From: Pseudomonas sp. MWU13-2105
GTDB lineage: Bacteria > Pseudomonadota > Gammaproteobacteria > Pseudomonadales > Pseudomonadaceae
Assembly: GCF_023242315.1 (NCBI RefSeq)
Contig: NZ_JALLIY010000003.1
Location: 248,001-312,000 of the forward strand
Length of the DNA: 64,000 nucleotides
Direction of reading: 5' to 3'
The notes below the pieces were generated by a model that was not told where the DNA came from, did no database searches, and saw only the letters and a list, made by a program, of their open reading frames with translations. A program made the position numbers and the translations under genes. This document shows, piece by piece, positions 8,174 to 16,837 of this stretch (position 1 is the first letter of the stretch; the number at the start of each line of letters is the position of its first letter).

Positions 8174-9016
8174 TTACTGGTTGGGAACGGAAGAAGTGTG
8201 CGTGGGCGCCGGTGCCGCGGCCGGGATGAAGAACAGCAGCAGGGTGAGCGCCAGGTACAGCAGGTAGGCGCCGAGGACACTGACCGTCGGCGCGTCCTGG
8301 TAACCGAACATGCCGGCCAGGACCGAGCCCGCCGGACCGTCCATCGGCAGCGTGGCGCTGATGTCGAAGACCACGCCTTGCAGATGGTTCCACAGGCCGG
8401 CTTCATGCAGGGCCTGGACCGAGTTGGCGAGAATGCCGGCGGCGACCACCAGGATGAACAGGCCGGTCCAGCGGAAAAACCGGCCGAGGTTCAGGCGCAT
8501 GCTGCCGCTGTAGATGGCGAAACCGATGAAAATCGCCAGGATCAGGCCGAGCAGGGCACCGACGGGCGCGCCCGGACCCTCGCTCTGCTGGAACACCGCC
8601 AGGAGGAAAAATACGGTTTCCAGGCCTTCGCGAGCCACGGCGAAAAACACCATGGCAATCAGCGCCCAGACCTGATGCCTGGAGCCGGCGAGTGCCTGGT
8701 CGAGGGATTCATGCAGGGCGTGCTTGATGGACCGGGCGACCTTGCGCATCCAGAACACCATCGAGCTGAGGATACCGACCGCGACCAGTCCGACCACGCC
8801 CTCGAAGAGTTCCTGCTGTTTTTGCGGGAACTCGGCACTGACCAGCTCCAGGCCACCGCCGACCAGCAGGGCGAGGGCGGCGGCGAGAAATACGCCGATC
8901 CACACCGCCGGCATCCACTGGCCCCGGCCGGTCTGCTTGAGGTAGCTGGCGATAATGCCAACGATAAGCGCGGCTTCAATGCCTTCGCGCAGCATGATCA
9001 GGAAGGGAACCAGCAT
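8174..9016 (-). CDS. efeU: Iron permease EfeU (FTR1 family)
   Basis: 280 residues from the ATG at 9016 (MLVPFLIMLREGIEAAL), which matches the N-terminus of E. coli EfeU (276 residues). Both FTR1 iron motifs REGxE are present: REGIEAAL in helix 1 and REGLETVFFL in helix 4. Seven membrane helices can be counted. It is the inner-membrane channel of the EfeUOB system and the first gene of the operon. An upstream GTG at 9028 would add four residues; neither start has a strong ribosome site. A Fur-box-like sequence lies 40-59 bases upstream. Confidence 0.95.
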   Translation of the reverse strand: MLVPFLIMLREGIEAALIVGIIASYLKQTGRGQWMPAVWIGVFLAAALALLVGGGLELVSAEFPQKQQELFEGVVGLVAVGILSSMVFWMRKVARSIKHALHESLDQALAGSRHQVWALIAMVFFAVAREGLETVFFLLAVFQQSEGPGAPVGALLGLILAIFIGFAIYSGSMRLNLGRFFRWTGLFILVVAAGILANSVQALHEAGLWNHLQGVVFDISATLPMDGPAGSVLAGMFGYQDAPTVSVLGAYLLYLALTLLLFFIPAAAPAPTHTSSVPNQ

Positions 9017-9056
9017 TCGGTAACGCACCAGTGTTAGAGAGGATGCTAATTTGTAA

Positions 9057-9075
9057 CATAATGATACTCATTACT
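9057..9075. promoter_or_regulatory. Fur box upstream of efeU
   Basis: CATAATGATACTCATTACT matches the 19-bp Fur consensus at 15 positions (core ATAATGATA and TCATTA exact). It sits in the promoter region of the efe operon, which is iron-repressed in other bacteria, so Fur control is very likely. Confidence 0.8.
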
Positions 9076-9275
9076 AAACAGTTTTGATTGCTAATTGCTG
9101 AATGGTGGCTGAACGAGCGGGGTAGAGGTGGGAATGCCGTGTATGCGGCAAGTGATTGCTGTCGAGGGAACATGCGCTATGTCAGAGCAGGAGTCGTCGC
9201 GATTCCGTGGGTCGGGATTGTCTGCGAAAGCGATCTCATGGCGCCGCAATCTATGGTGGATGGCCGCTTGCAGCG

Positions 9276-9367
9276 GTTCGCGGGCAAGCCCTGCTCCTAC
9301 AGGCTTATGTCGGACACAAGATTTGTATTCGACGTCGCACTGTAGGAGCAGGGCCTGCCCGCGAAGC
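9276..9367. repeat. REP element pair (inverted)
   Basis: TTCGCGGGCAAGCCCTGCTC near 9278 and its inverted copy around 9340-9367 (GAGCAGGGCCTGCCCGCGAA) flank a spacer of about 40 bases. Confidence 0.8.
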
Positions 9368-9402
9368 TTCTGATGCCTTCAAGGCCGCCTTCACAGGCGG
9401 AA

Positions 9403-9669
9403 TCAGTTATTGAAGTTGCAGGCGTCCGAGAGCTTGAGGTAGCTGACGTTCTCGGGCTTGCCGGCGGTATCGATGAATTTCATATCGGCGGTAACCACTT
9501 TGCAGTCCTGGCTCGGTTGCTCGGTCATCGAGGTGACCTTGGCGATGTGCAGGGGCATGCCGTAGTGATAAGGCACGGGTTGGCTGGTGCTGGAGGTGTC
9601 GGCCTGGGCCAGGCCGGCAAAGATCGTGAGCGCCAGGGCGCCAGTCACCAGCAGGCTAGGTAGTTTCAT
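9403..9669 (-). CDS. Small secreted DUF2790 protein
   Basis: 88 residues from the ATG at 9669, which has a clear ribosome site (GGAGAAACACC). Signal peptide MKLPSLLVTGALALTIFAGL, cleavage near AQA-DTSS. The mature part has the DUF2790 pattern PYHYGMPLHIAKVTSMTEQP, then CKVVTADMKFIDTAGK and the C-terminal YLKLSDACN, with two cysteines that may pair. DUF2790 proteins are small periplasmic proteins common in Pseudomonas, often in several copies, and frequently controlled by two-component systems. Function unknown. A PmrA-type direct repeat lies about 120 bases upstream. Confidence 0.85.
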   Translation of the reverse strand: MKLPSLLVTGALALTIFAGLAQADTSSTSQPVPYHYGMPLHIAKVTSMTEQPSQDCKVVTADMKFIDTAGKPENVSYLKLSDACNFNN

Positions 9670-10099
9670 GGTGTTTCTCCTAAGCGGCTTGAGCATTCAT
9701 CCCGGCACCACGAGTGGCGCTGGGTAGGCCGCGGAGGGCGTCAGGGCAAGCCTGCGCGAGCGCGGTCGACTTCACTTTCGGTCCGCAGGATTAACGCTGA
9801 ATTAAGTACGGGGCTTTTTATTAGGTTGCTAACGGATTGGCTGAAGGCTGCCCGGAAATCACCCACTCCCGCACTGCTTTGGGGCCTTCACACCCACACC
9901 TCCGTGGCCTTCCGTAGCACGTTGCGCTGCTAGCGCGTGTGATATTGTTTTTTCAATAAAATCTATCTCATTGATTTATATATATTTTTCTCTCTTTGTT
10001 TCAACGCGCTGAATCTGCTGGCACAGTTTCTGCTGTCTATTCCGTTGTTACATACCAAGTTCCGTTATAGCGGAATACACATCATCGGAGTGCAACGTC
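9670..10099. other. Divergent intergenic region
   Basis: 430 bases between the DUF2790 gene (minus) and the ABC binding-protein gene (plus). The right half is AT-rich (about 9945-10090), fitting the promoter of the importer operon. A direct repeat resembling a response-regulator site lies at 9790-9806. No open frame with a ribosome site. Confidence 0.65.
9790..9806. promoter_or_regulatory. PmrA-type direct repeat (candidate)
   Basis: ATTAAC-GCTGA-ATTAAG agrees with the PmrA pattern hTTAAK-N5-hTTAAK at all but one base. It lies upstream of the DUF2790 gene. Only sequence similarity supports it. Confidence 0.4.
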
Positions 10100-10942
10100 A
10101 TGCAGCGTGGACTTTCCTTGTTTAAAGCCTGTGTTTTTCTTCTGGCGGCTTCGGCGGCGGTGGCTGCGCAAGCAGCCGACAGCAAGCTCGATAGCGTGCT
10201 CAAGCGCGGTCACCTGATTGTAGGCACTGGCAGCACCAACGCGCCGTGGCACTTCCAGGGCGCAGACGGCAAGTTGCAGGGGTTCGATATCGATATCGGC
10301 GGCATGATCGCCAAGGGCCTGTTCAACGACCCGAGCAAGGTCGAGTACGTGGTGCAGTCTTCCGATGCGCGGATTCCCAACCTGCTGACCGACAAGGTCG
10401 ATATCAGCTGCCAGTTCATCACCGTGACCGCCAGCCGCGCCCAGCAGGTCGCCTTCACCTTGCCGTACTACCGCGAAGGGGTCGCGCTGCTGCTGCCGGC
10501 CAATAGCAAATACAAGGAAATCGACAGCCTGCGCGCCGCCGGCGACGGCGTCACCGTGGCCGTGTTGCAGAACGTCTATGCCGAGGAACTGGTGCACCAG
10601 GCGCTGCCCAAGGCCAAGGTCGACCAGTACGACAGTGTCGACCTGATGTACCAGGCCATGAGCACCGGCCGGGCCGACGCCGCCGCCACTGACCAGTCCT
10701 CGGTCAAGTACCTGATGGTGCAGAAGCCCGGCATGTACCGCAGCCCGGCTTTTGCCTGGAGCCCGCAAACCTATGCCTGCGCGGTCAAGCGCGGCGACCA
10801 GGACTGGCTGAACTTCGTCAACACCACGCTGCATGAAGCCATGACCGGTGTCGAGTTCCCAACCTACGCGGCGTCCTTCAAAAAATGGTTCGGTGTCGAT
10901 CTTCCTTCGCCAGAAATCGGTTTCCCTGTCGAATTCAAGTGA
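10100..10942 (+). CDS. ABC transporter substrate-binding protein (probably D-glucosaminate)
   Basis: 280 residues, signal peptide ending AQA-ADSK. The SBP_bac_3 fold of polar amino acid transporters is clear: LDSVLKRGHLIVGTGS, GFDIDIGGMIAKGL, VDISCQFITVTASRAQQVAF, and a C-terminal GVDLPSPEIGFPVEFK. It is the first gene of an eight-gene cluster with two permeases, an ATPase, RidA, an IclR regulator, a PLP lyase and a sugar kinase. Fitness data on Pseudomonas described in the literature assign an equivalent four-gene importer to D-glucosaminate; I infer the same substrate here from the neighbours, not from the binding site itself. Confidence 0.85.
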   Translation: MQRGLSLFKACVFLLAASAAVAAQAADSKLDSVLKRGHLIVGTGSTNAPWHFQGADGKLQGFDIDIGGMIAKGLFNDPSKVEYVVQSSDARIPNLLTDKVDISCQFITVTASRAQQVAFTLPYYREGVALLLPANSKYKEIDSLRAAGDGVTVAVLQNVYAEELVHQALPKAKVDQYDSVDLMYQAMSTGRADAAATDQSSVKYLMVQKPGMYRSPAFAWSPQTYACAVKRGDQDWLNFVNTTLHEAMTGVEFPTYAASFKKWFGVDLPSPEIGFPVEFK

Positions 10943-10995
10943 TCCGTTAAGGGCAGGGCGCCGAGTGCGGCGCCCCGTCGAAGGTACTGCGAACC

Positions 10996-11658
10996 ATGAA
11001 CTATCAGTTGAACTTTGCCGCCGTCTGGCGCGATTTCGACACTTTGCTGGCGGGACTGGGCCTGGGCCTGGAACTGGCCCTGGTGTCCATCGCCATCGGT
11101 TGTGTGATCGGCCTGATGATGGCATTTGCCTTGCTCAGCAAGCATCGCGCATTGCGGGCGCTGGCCTCGGTGTATGTGACGGTGATCCGTAACACGCCGA
11201 TCCTGGTGTTGATCCTGTTGATCTACTTCGCCATGCCGAGCCTGGGCATCCGGCTGGACAAGATCCCCTCGTTTATCGTCACGCTGTCGCTGTATGCCGG
11301 GGCTTACCTGACCGAGGTCTTCCGTGCCGGCCTGCTGAGTATTCCCAAGGGCCAGCGTGAAGCCGGGCTGGCCATCGGCCTCGGTGAATGGCAGGTACGC
11401 GCCTATGTCACCGTGCCGGTGATGTTGCGCAACGTGCTGCCGGCGCTGTCCAACAACTTCATTTCCCTGTTCAAGGACACCTCCCTGGCAGCGGCCATCG
11501 CCGTGCCGGAGCTGACCTATCACGCCCGCAAGATCAACGTGGAAAGCTACCGGGTGATCGAAACCTGGATGGTCACCACGGCGCTCTATGTGGTCGCCTG
11601 TTACCTCATTGCCCTGATGCTGCGTTACCTCGAGCAGCGTCTGGCGATCCGCCGATAG
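10996..11658 (+). CDS. ABC transporter permease 1 (polar amino acid type)
   Basis: 220 residues, His/Glu/Gln-type inner-membrane permease. The N-terminal segment ELALVSIAIGCVIGLMMAFAL and the EAA loop (IPKGQREAGLAIGLGEWQVR, positions 11341-11400) are seen, the latter being the contact with the ATPase. About five membrane helices. It lies 53 bases after the binding protein and 9 bases before the second permease. Confidence 0.92.
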   Translation: MNYQLNFAAVWRDFDTLLAGLGLGLELALVSIAIGCVIGLMMAFALLSKHRALRALASVYVTVIRNTPILVLILLIYFAMPSLGIRLDKIPSFIVTLSLYAGAYLTEVFRAGLLSIPKGQREAGLAIGLGEWQVRAYVTVPVMLRNVLPALSNNFISLFKDTSLAAAIAVPELTYHARKINVESYRVIETWMVTTALYVVACYLIALMLRYLEQRLAIRR

Positions 11659-11667
11659 GAGGCACTC

Positions 11668-12330
11668 ATGTACGAAGCGCAAAGTTGGTGGCATGAGTTG
11701 TGGATTGCCCGGGAAACGCTCTGGGAGGGCTTTCAGACCAGTGTCGCGGTGTCGCTCCTGGCGATTATCTGCGGCACCCTGATCGGCATTGTCGCCGGCC
11801 TGGTGCTGACCTACGGCAAGTTCTGGATGCGCCTGCCGTTTCGCCTGTATGTCGACCTGATCCGCGGTACCCCGGTGTTCGTCCTGGTCCTGGCCTGTTT
11901 CTACATGGCCCCGGCCCTGGGTTGGCAGATCAGCGCCTTCCAGGCCGGGGCCCTGGGGTTGACGCTGTTCTGTGGTTCCCACGTGGCGGAGATCGTGCGT
12001 GGCTCGATGCAGTCCATCCCAAGTGGCCAGATGGAAGCGAGCAAGGCCATCGGCCTGACCTTCCACCAGGCCCTCGGTTATGTGCTGTTGCCCCAGGCGC
12101 TGCGGCAGATCCTGCCGACCTGGGTCAACTCGTCCACCGAGATCGTCAAGGCCTCGACCCTGCTCTCGGTGATCGGTGTCGCCGAACTGCTGCTCAGCAC
12201 CCAGCAGGTGATCGCCCGGACCTTCATGACCCTGGAGTTCTACCTGTTCGCCGGTTTCTTGTTCTTCATCATCAACTACTCGATCGAGCTGCTCGGTCGG
12301 CATATTGAAAAGCGGGTGGCCTTGCCATGA
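11668..12330 (+). CDS. ABC transporter permease 2 (polar amino acid type)
   Basis: 220 residues, a paralogue of the preceding permease with the EAA loop [20 protein letters not shown]. About five membrane helices. Ribosome site AGGAGG stands directly before the start. Its stop overlaps the ATPase start as ATGA, so the two are coupled. It forms the heterodimeric membrane pore with permease 1. Confidence 0.92.
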   Translation: MYEAQSWWHELWIARETLWEGFQTSVAVSLLAIICGTLIGIVAGLVLTYGKFWMRLPFRLYVDLIRGTPVFVLVLACFYMAPALGWQISAFQAGALGLTLFCGSHVAEIVRGSMQSIPSGQMEASKAIGLTFHQALGYVLLPQALRQILPTWVNSSTEIVKASTLLSVIGVAELLLSTQQVIARTFMTLEFYLFAGFLFFIINYSIELLGRHIEKRVALP

Positions 12331-13103
12331 CGACTGATTCCCAAGCACTGCTCAGCATTCGCGGGCTGCACAAACAATACGGCAAGCTCGAAGTGCTCAA
12401 GGGCGTCGACCTGGATATGCAGCGCGGCAACGTGGTCACGCTGATCGGCTCCAGCGGCTCGGGCAAGACCACGCTGCTGCGCTGCGTGAACCTGCTGGAA
12501 GAGTTCCAGGGCGGCCAGATCACCCTGGACGGCGAGTCCATCGGCTACAGCGAAGTGAACGGCAAGCGCGTCCGTCATCCGGAAAAAGTCATCGCCCAGC
12601 ATCGGGCCATGACTGGCATGGCGTTCCAGCAGTTCAACCTGTTTCCGCATCTCACGGCCTTGCAGAACGTGACCCTGGGCTTGCTCAAGGTCAAGAAGCT
12701 GCCCAAGGACCAGGCCGTGGCGCTGGCGGAGAAGTGGCTGGAGCGGGTCGGCCTGCTGGAGCGGCGCAATCACTTTCCCGGGCAGTTGTCCGGCGGCCAG
12801 CAGCAACGGGTCGCGATTGCCCGGGCGATCGCGATGAACCCGAGCCTGATGCTGTTCGACGAAGTCACCTCGGCCCTCGACCCGGAACTGGTCGGGGAGG
12901 TGCTGGCGGTGATCAAGGGCCTGGCGGAAGAGGGCATGACCATGCTGCTGGTCACCCACGAGATGCGCTTTGCCTTTGAGGTTTCCGACAAGATTGTATT
13001 CATGAACCAGGGGCGTATTGAAGAGCAGGGGCCACCCAAAGAACTGTTCGAGCGTCCGCAGTCGCCGCGTCTCGCGGAATTTCTGAAAAACACCCGTTTT
13101 TGA
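12327..13103 (+). CDS. ABC transporter ATP-binding protein (polar amino acid type)
   Basis: 258 residues. Walker [11 protein letters not shown]-loop in [13 protein letters not shown], signature [19 protein letters not shown], Walker [18 protein letters not shown] and the switch histidine in [10 protein letters not shown] are all intact. It belongs to the HisP/GlnQ group and powers the two upstream permeases. Overlaps permease 2 by four bases. Confidence 0.94.
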   Translation: MTTDSQALLSIRGLHKQYGKLEVLKGVDLDMQRGNVVTLIGSSGSGKTTLLRCVNLLEEFQGGQITLDGESIGYSEVNGKRVRHPEKVIAQHRAMTGMAFQQFNLFPHLTALQNVTLGLLKVKKLPKDQAVALAEKWLERVGLLERRNHFPGQLSGGQQQRVAIARAIAMNPSLMLFDEVTSALDPELVGEVLAVIKGLAEEGMTMLLVTHEMRFAFEVSDKIVFMNQGRIEEQGPPKELFERPQSPRLAEFLKNTRF

Positions 13104-13125
13104 CTTTTCATTCAAGGAGAACAGT

Positions 13126-13512
13126 ATGAGCATTACTCGTTATGGCACCGGCAGCACCGCGGGTGGCGGTCAGCCGCGTCCTTTTGCCCGCGCCGTCGAA
13201 GCCGATGGCTGGCTGCATGTGTCCGGCCAGGTGCCGGCGCTGAATGGTGAAATCATTGTTGGTGGCATCGTCGAGCAGACGCACCAGACCATGAAGAACC
13301 TGATCGCGATTCTCGAGGAGGCCGGTTATGGCCTGGAAGATGTGGTGCGCGCCGGGGTCTGGCTGGAAGACCCGCGGGATTTCTGGAGTTTCAACAAGGT
13401 GTTTTCCGAGTACTTCACCCCTGAGCACGCTCCGGCACGAGCCTGTGTCCAGGCGAACATGATGGTCGACTGCAAGGTCGAGATCGATTGCATCGCGTAC
13501 AAGAAGAAGTGA
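13126..13512 (+). CDS. RidA-family enamine/imine deaminase
   Basis: 128 residues of the YjgF/YER057c/UK114 family. RPFARAVEADGWLHVSGQVP and the C-terminal ARACVQANMMVDCKVEIDCIA fit the family, with the arginine (PARA) that binds the carboxylate of the substrate. RidA proteins speed release of ammonia from reactive enamine or imine intermediates made by PLP dehydratases. The PLP lyase three genes on would make just such an intermediate. A good ribosome site AAGGAG precedes it, 22 bases after the ATPase gene. Confidence 0.9.
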   Translation: MSITRYGTGSTAGGGQPRPFARAVEADGWLHVSGQVPALNGEIIVGGIVEQTHQTMKNLIAILEEAGYGLEDVVRAGVWLEDPRDFWSFNKVFSEYFTPEHAPARACVQANMMVDCKVEIDCIAYKKK

Positions 13513-13526
13513 TGAAACCCTGATGG

Positions 13527-13645
13527 CCTATATCGCGGGCAAGCTCCGCTCCCACAAAGCCAGGGGCGGGCCGCTGTATTGCTTACAACCGAAAATTTGT
13601 GGGAGCGGAGCTTGTCGGGACGCCGCACCGCCGCGAAAGCGATCT
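13527..13645. repeat. REP element pair, one of the long-loop type
   Basis: CGCGGGCAAGCTCCGCTCCCAC at 13532-13553 (core) faces an inverted copy at about 13600-13640. The second copy carries a 15-base insertion at 13617-13631 (GGGACGCCGCACCGC) between CTTGTC and CGCGAA. Confidence 0.8.
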
Positions 13646-13707
13646 AACAGTCGCCCCGGGACTCTGGGTACACTCCCCGGCAATTTTTCCAATGGGATGG
13701 CACTGAC

Positions 13708-14472
13708 ATGACCGAAGACACCATCAAGCGCCGGGCCAAAGGGTTGGACCGGGCGTTCGATATCCTCGATTACCTCAAGGAAGTCGGCCAGCCGCTGCGT
13801 CCCAACGACATCGCCAGCGGTATCGGCAGCCCGAAATCCACGATCTACGAGCTGGTGGCGTCGCTGCTTGAGCGGCGCATCCTCGAGTCGGTCGGCAAGG
13901 AAGGCCATGTCTACCTGGGCCGCCAGCTGTATTTTCTCGGCCAGGCACACTTGCGCCATTTCGACCTGAGCCGCGAAGCCGACCATGCCTTGCAGGAAAT
14001 CGTCAGCCAGACCCGGGAAACCGCACAGATGTGCCTGCTCAACGGGCGCAAGTACACGGTGGCGCTGATGAAGGAAGGTGAGCGGCATTTCCGGATTTCC
14101 TCGGACATCGGTGAAAACGCGCCGATCCCCTGGACCGCGTCCGGTCGCCTGCTGCTGGCGCACCTGAGCGACCAGCAGATCATCGACCTGATCGACCACG
14201 ACGACTTCATCCTGCCGGACGGCCAGCGCCTGCCGCTGGAGGTGTTTCTCAAGGAGATTCGCCAGGCCGGGATCGACGGGTTCTTTTCCTTCGATAGCGT
14301 TGCCGACACCTTTACCCATTGCTTCGCCGCGCCGGTCAAGGACGAGCGGGGCATTTGCATCGCCACCCTGTGCATCGTCGCCCCGCGCGCCGATGCCAAG
14401 ACCAACTACAACGACTATCGCCGGGTCCTGATCGAGAGCGCGAACAACCTGGCCCGTCGCATCAACGACTAG
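13708..14472 (+). CDS. IclR-family transcriptional regulator
   Basis: 254 residues. The N-terminal winged helix (GLDRAFDILDYLKEVGQPLR, then GIGSPKSTIYELVASLLERR) is followed by an IclR effector domain (about 85-250) with GRKYTVALMKEGERHFRISS and PWTASGRLLLAHLSD. It stands between the importer/RidA genes and the PLP lyase on the same strand and is likely the local regulator, sensing the substrate or 2-keto-3-deoxygluconate; KdgR regulators of this family sense that compound in other bacteria. That assignment is inference. Confidence 0.92.
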   Translation: MTEDTIKRRAKGLDRAFDILDYLKEVGQPLRPNDIASGIGSPKSTIYELVASLLERRILESVGKEGHVYLGRQLYFLGQAHLRHFDLSREADHALQEIVSQTRETAQMCLLNGRKYTVALMKEGERHFRISSDIGENAPIPWTASGRLLLAHLSDQQIIDLIDHDDFILPDGQRLPLEVFLKEIRQAGIDGFFSFDSVADTFTHCFAAPVKDERGICIATLCIVAPRADAKTNYNDYRRVLIESANNLARRIND

Positions 14473-14509
14473 CGCGGCCGCCAAGGGCGCCGCCGATAAG
14501 GAGTTTGGA

Positions 14510-15727
14510 ATGTCTACTGCCGTGAACTTCGCCGCCGTGGAAAAAGGCGCCGCCGGCGTCGGCGCGCAACTGGTGCGCGATGTCAGCCTGCCGGCCCTGG
14601 TGCTTCACCGCGACGCCCTGGAGCACAATATCCGTTGGATGCAGGACTTCGTCAGCCGTAGCGGCGCCGAACTGGCACCGCATGGCAAGACCAGCATGGT
14701 CCCGGCGCTGTTCCGGCGCCAGCTGGCCGCCGGGGCCTGGGGGATGACCCTGGCGACCGCCGTGCAGACCCGTGCCGCCTACGTGGCGGGCGTGCGGCGG
14801 GTGTTGATGGCCAACCAACTGGTGGGCGCGCCGAATATGGCATTGATCGCCGATTTGCTGGCCGATGCGCAGTTCGAGTTTCACTGCATGGTCGACCACC
14901 CGGACAACGTCGCGGCCCTGGGGGCTTTCTTCGCCGAGCGCGGCCTGCGCTTGAACGTGATGATCGAGTACGGCGTGGTCGGTGGTCGTTGCGGTTGTCG
15001 TAGCGAGCAGGAGGTGCTGGACCTGGCCCAGGCCATCAAGGCCCAGCCGGCACTGGCCCTGACCGGTATCGAAGGTTATGAAGGAGTGATTCACGGCGAT
15101 CAGGCCGAGAGCGGGATTCGCGCCTTCGCCGGCTCCCTGGTGCGGTTGGCGGTGGACCTGCGCAACAGCGGCGCGTTTGCCATCGACAAGCCGATCATCA
15201 CGGCTTCGGGTTCGGCCTGGTACGACCTGATCGCCGAGGAGTTTGAAGCCCAGGACGCCGATGGGCGTTTTCTCAGTGTGCTGCGCCCGGGCAGTTATGT
15301 CGCCCACGACCATGGCATCTACAAGGACGCGCAGTGCTGCGTGCTGCATCGCCGGGGTGACCTGAGCGAAGGCTTGCGTCCGGCGCTGGAGGTCTGGGCC
15401 CATGTGCAGTCGATGCCGGAGCCGGGCTTCGCGGTGATTGCCCTGGGCAAGCGCGATGTGGCCTTTGATGCCGGCTTGCCGGTGCCTTTGCTGCGTTATC
15501 AGCCGGGGGTGCTGCCGGCAATGGGCGAGGATGTCAGTGCCTGCAAGGTGACGGCGGTGATGGACCAGCACGCATTCATGACGGTGGCGCCGGGCTGCGA
15601 GTTGAAGGTTGGGGATATTGTGTCGTTTGGCACCTCGCATCCGTGCCTGACGTTTGACAAGTGGCGGGTCGGTTGCATTGTCGATGAGCGGATGAGTGTG
15701 ATCGAAACCTTCGAGACTTGCTTCTAA
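14510..15727 (+). CDS. PLP-dependent amino acid deaminase (D-glucosaminate dehydratase candidate)
   Basis: 405 residues, D-threonine-aldolase/D-serine-dehydratase (alanine-racemase-like barrel) family. The Schiff-base lysine is in LAPHGKTSM (about residue 59). The C-terminal metal site of the family is seen as GTSHPCLTFDKW, with His and Cys ligands, and VAHDHGIYKDAQ precedes it. In P. fluorescens a D-glucosaminate dehydratase of this kind turns D-glucosaminate into 2-keto-3-deoxygluconate and ammonia. The next gene is a matching sugar-acid kinase and RidA is close by, which supports that substrate. A D-serine or D-threonine activity cannot be excluded from sequence. Strong ribosome site AAGGAG. 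Confidence 0.82.
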   Translation: MSTAVNFAAVEKGAAGVGAQLVRDVSLPALVLHRDALEHNIRWMQDFVSRSGAELAPHGKTSMVPALFRRQLAAGAWGMTLATAVQTRAAYVAGVRRVLMANQLVGAPNMALIADLLADAQFEFHCMVDHPDNVAALGAFFAERGLRLNVMIEYGVVGGRCGCRSEQEVLDLAQAIKAQPALALTGIEGYEGVIHGDQAESGIRAFAGSLVRLAVDLRNSGAFAIDKPIITASGSAWYDLIAEEFEAQDADGRFLSVLRPGSYVAHDHGIYKDAQCCVLHRRGDLSEGLRPALEVWAHVQSMPEPGFAVIALGKRDVAFDAGLPVPLLRYQPGVLPAMGEDVSACKVTAVMDQHAFMTVAPGCELKVGDIVSFGTSHPCLTFDKWRVGCIVDERMSVIETFETCF

Positions 15728-15736
15728 GCGGATATC

Positions 15737-15853
15737 GCCTTCGCGGGCAAGCTCCGCTCCCACAGTGTCGGTGTCGACCCCGAACAGTGTGATCGACACA
15801 GAACCAGTGGGAGCGGAGCTTGTCGGGACGCCGCACCGCCGCGAGAAAGCCGT
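15737..15853. repeat. REP element pair, one of the long-loop type
   Basis: Two inverted REP copies between the lyase and kinase genes; the right copy has the 15-base insertion at 15825-15839. Confidence 0.8.
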
Positions 15854-15877
15854 ATCGGACACTATGAGACCAGCACA

Positions 15878-16804
15878 ATGACCACCCTGAACCTGCCCCC
15901 GCCGCGCATCGCCCTGATCGGCGAATGCATGATCGAATTGCAACAACACGCCGACGGCAGCCTGCACCAGAGCTTCGGCGGCGACACCCTGAACAGCGCC
16001 GTCTACCTGTCCCGCGAACTGGGTGGACGGGCCTCGGTGGACTATGTCACGGCGCTCGGCGATGACAGCTTCAGCGACAGCATGTGCCGGATCTGGCGCG
16101 AGGAAGGCATCGGCCTGGACCTGGTGCAACGCCTGCCGGGGCGCTTGCCCGGCTTGTACTGCATCCAGACCGATGCCAAGGGCGAGCGCCGGTTTCTCTA
16201 CTGGCGCAACGAAGCGGCGGTGCGCGACTGTTTCACCGCACCGACATCGGCTCCGGTGTTGGCGGCTTTGCCGGATTACGATGTGCTGTATTTCAGCGGC
16301 ATCACCCTGGCGGTGCTGGGCGAACTCGGTCGGGAAAAACTGGTTGCGGTGCTGCAAGAGGCCCGTCGGGGCGATACCCGGGTGGTTTTCGACAATAACT
16401 ACCGGCCGCGTCTCTGGGCGAATGTCGAGCAGGCGCGTGAGGCGTATCGCTCGGTATTGCCCTATGTCGACCTGGCCATGTTGACCCTGGAAGATGAGCT
16501 GGCGCTGTTCGATTATGTCGATGGCGAGGCGGTGTTTCGTGCCTATGAGGATATCGGCATCCCGGAAGTGGTGATCAAGCGGGGGGCGGAGAGTTGCCTG
16601 ATTCACTGCGAGGGCGCGGTGTTCGAGGTGCCTGCGCAGAAAATCGAGACGGTGGTCGATACCACGGCGGCGGGGGATTCGTTCAGTGCGGCGTACCTGG
16701 CCAGTCGCCTGACGGGCGGTGATCCGCAAGAAGCGGCGTTGGCCGGGCATCGGCTGGCGAGTCGGGTGATTCAGGTGCGTGGGGCGCTGATTCCACGAGG
16801 CTGA
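15878..16804 (+). CDS. kdgK: 2-keto-3-deoxygluconate kinase (PfkB family)
   Basis: 308 residues. PfkB/ribokinase fold with the N-terminal IALIGECMIELQ, the KDG-kinase pattern SFGGDTLNSAVYLSREL, and the anion hole and catalytic base in DTTAAGDSFSAAYLAS. It would phosphorylate 2-keto-3-deoxygluconate to KDPG, which enters the Entner-Doudoroff pathway. It follows the PLP lyase after 150 bases holding a REP pair, so coupling may be loose. Ribosome site weak. Confidence 0.88.
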   Translation: MTTLNLPPPRIALIGECMIELQQHADGSLHQSFGGDTLNSAVYLSRELGGRASVDYVTALGDDSFSDSMCRIWREEGIGLDLVQRLPGRLPGLYCIQTDAKGERRFLYWRNEAAVRDCFTAPTSAPVLAALPDYDVLYFSGITLAVLGELGREKLVAVLQEARRGDTRVVFDNNYRPRLWANVEQAREAYRSVLPYVDLAMLTLEDELALFDYVDGEAVFRAYEDIGIPEVVIKRGAESCLIHCEGAVFEVPAQKIETVVDTTAAGDSFSAAYLASRLTGGDPQEAALAGHRLASRVIQVRGALIPRG

Positions 16805-16837
16805 CGGTTCAGGCCTGAGTGTGTGGAGGTGCTATTT

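Larger units (their letters stand above)
9017..9402. other. Gene-free stretch between efeU and the DUF2790 gene
   Basis: Holds the efeU promoter with a Fur-like box (9057-9075) and a REP pair (9276-9367). Short open frames on the plus strand here have no ribosome sites and run through the REP elements, so I see no gene. Confidence 0.7.

Noticed and set aside
9088-9413. Several short plus-strand frames downstream of the Fur box
   Set aside because: They run through REP elements, overlap one another in three frames and have no ribosome sites.
14462-16750. Minus-strand frame of 762 codons opposite the lyase and kinase genes
   Set aside because: The plus-strand genes have intact family motifs across the same bases; the minus-strand product shows none.
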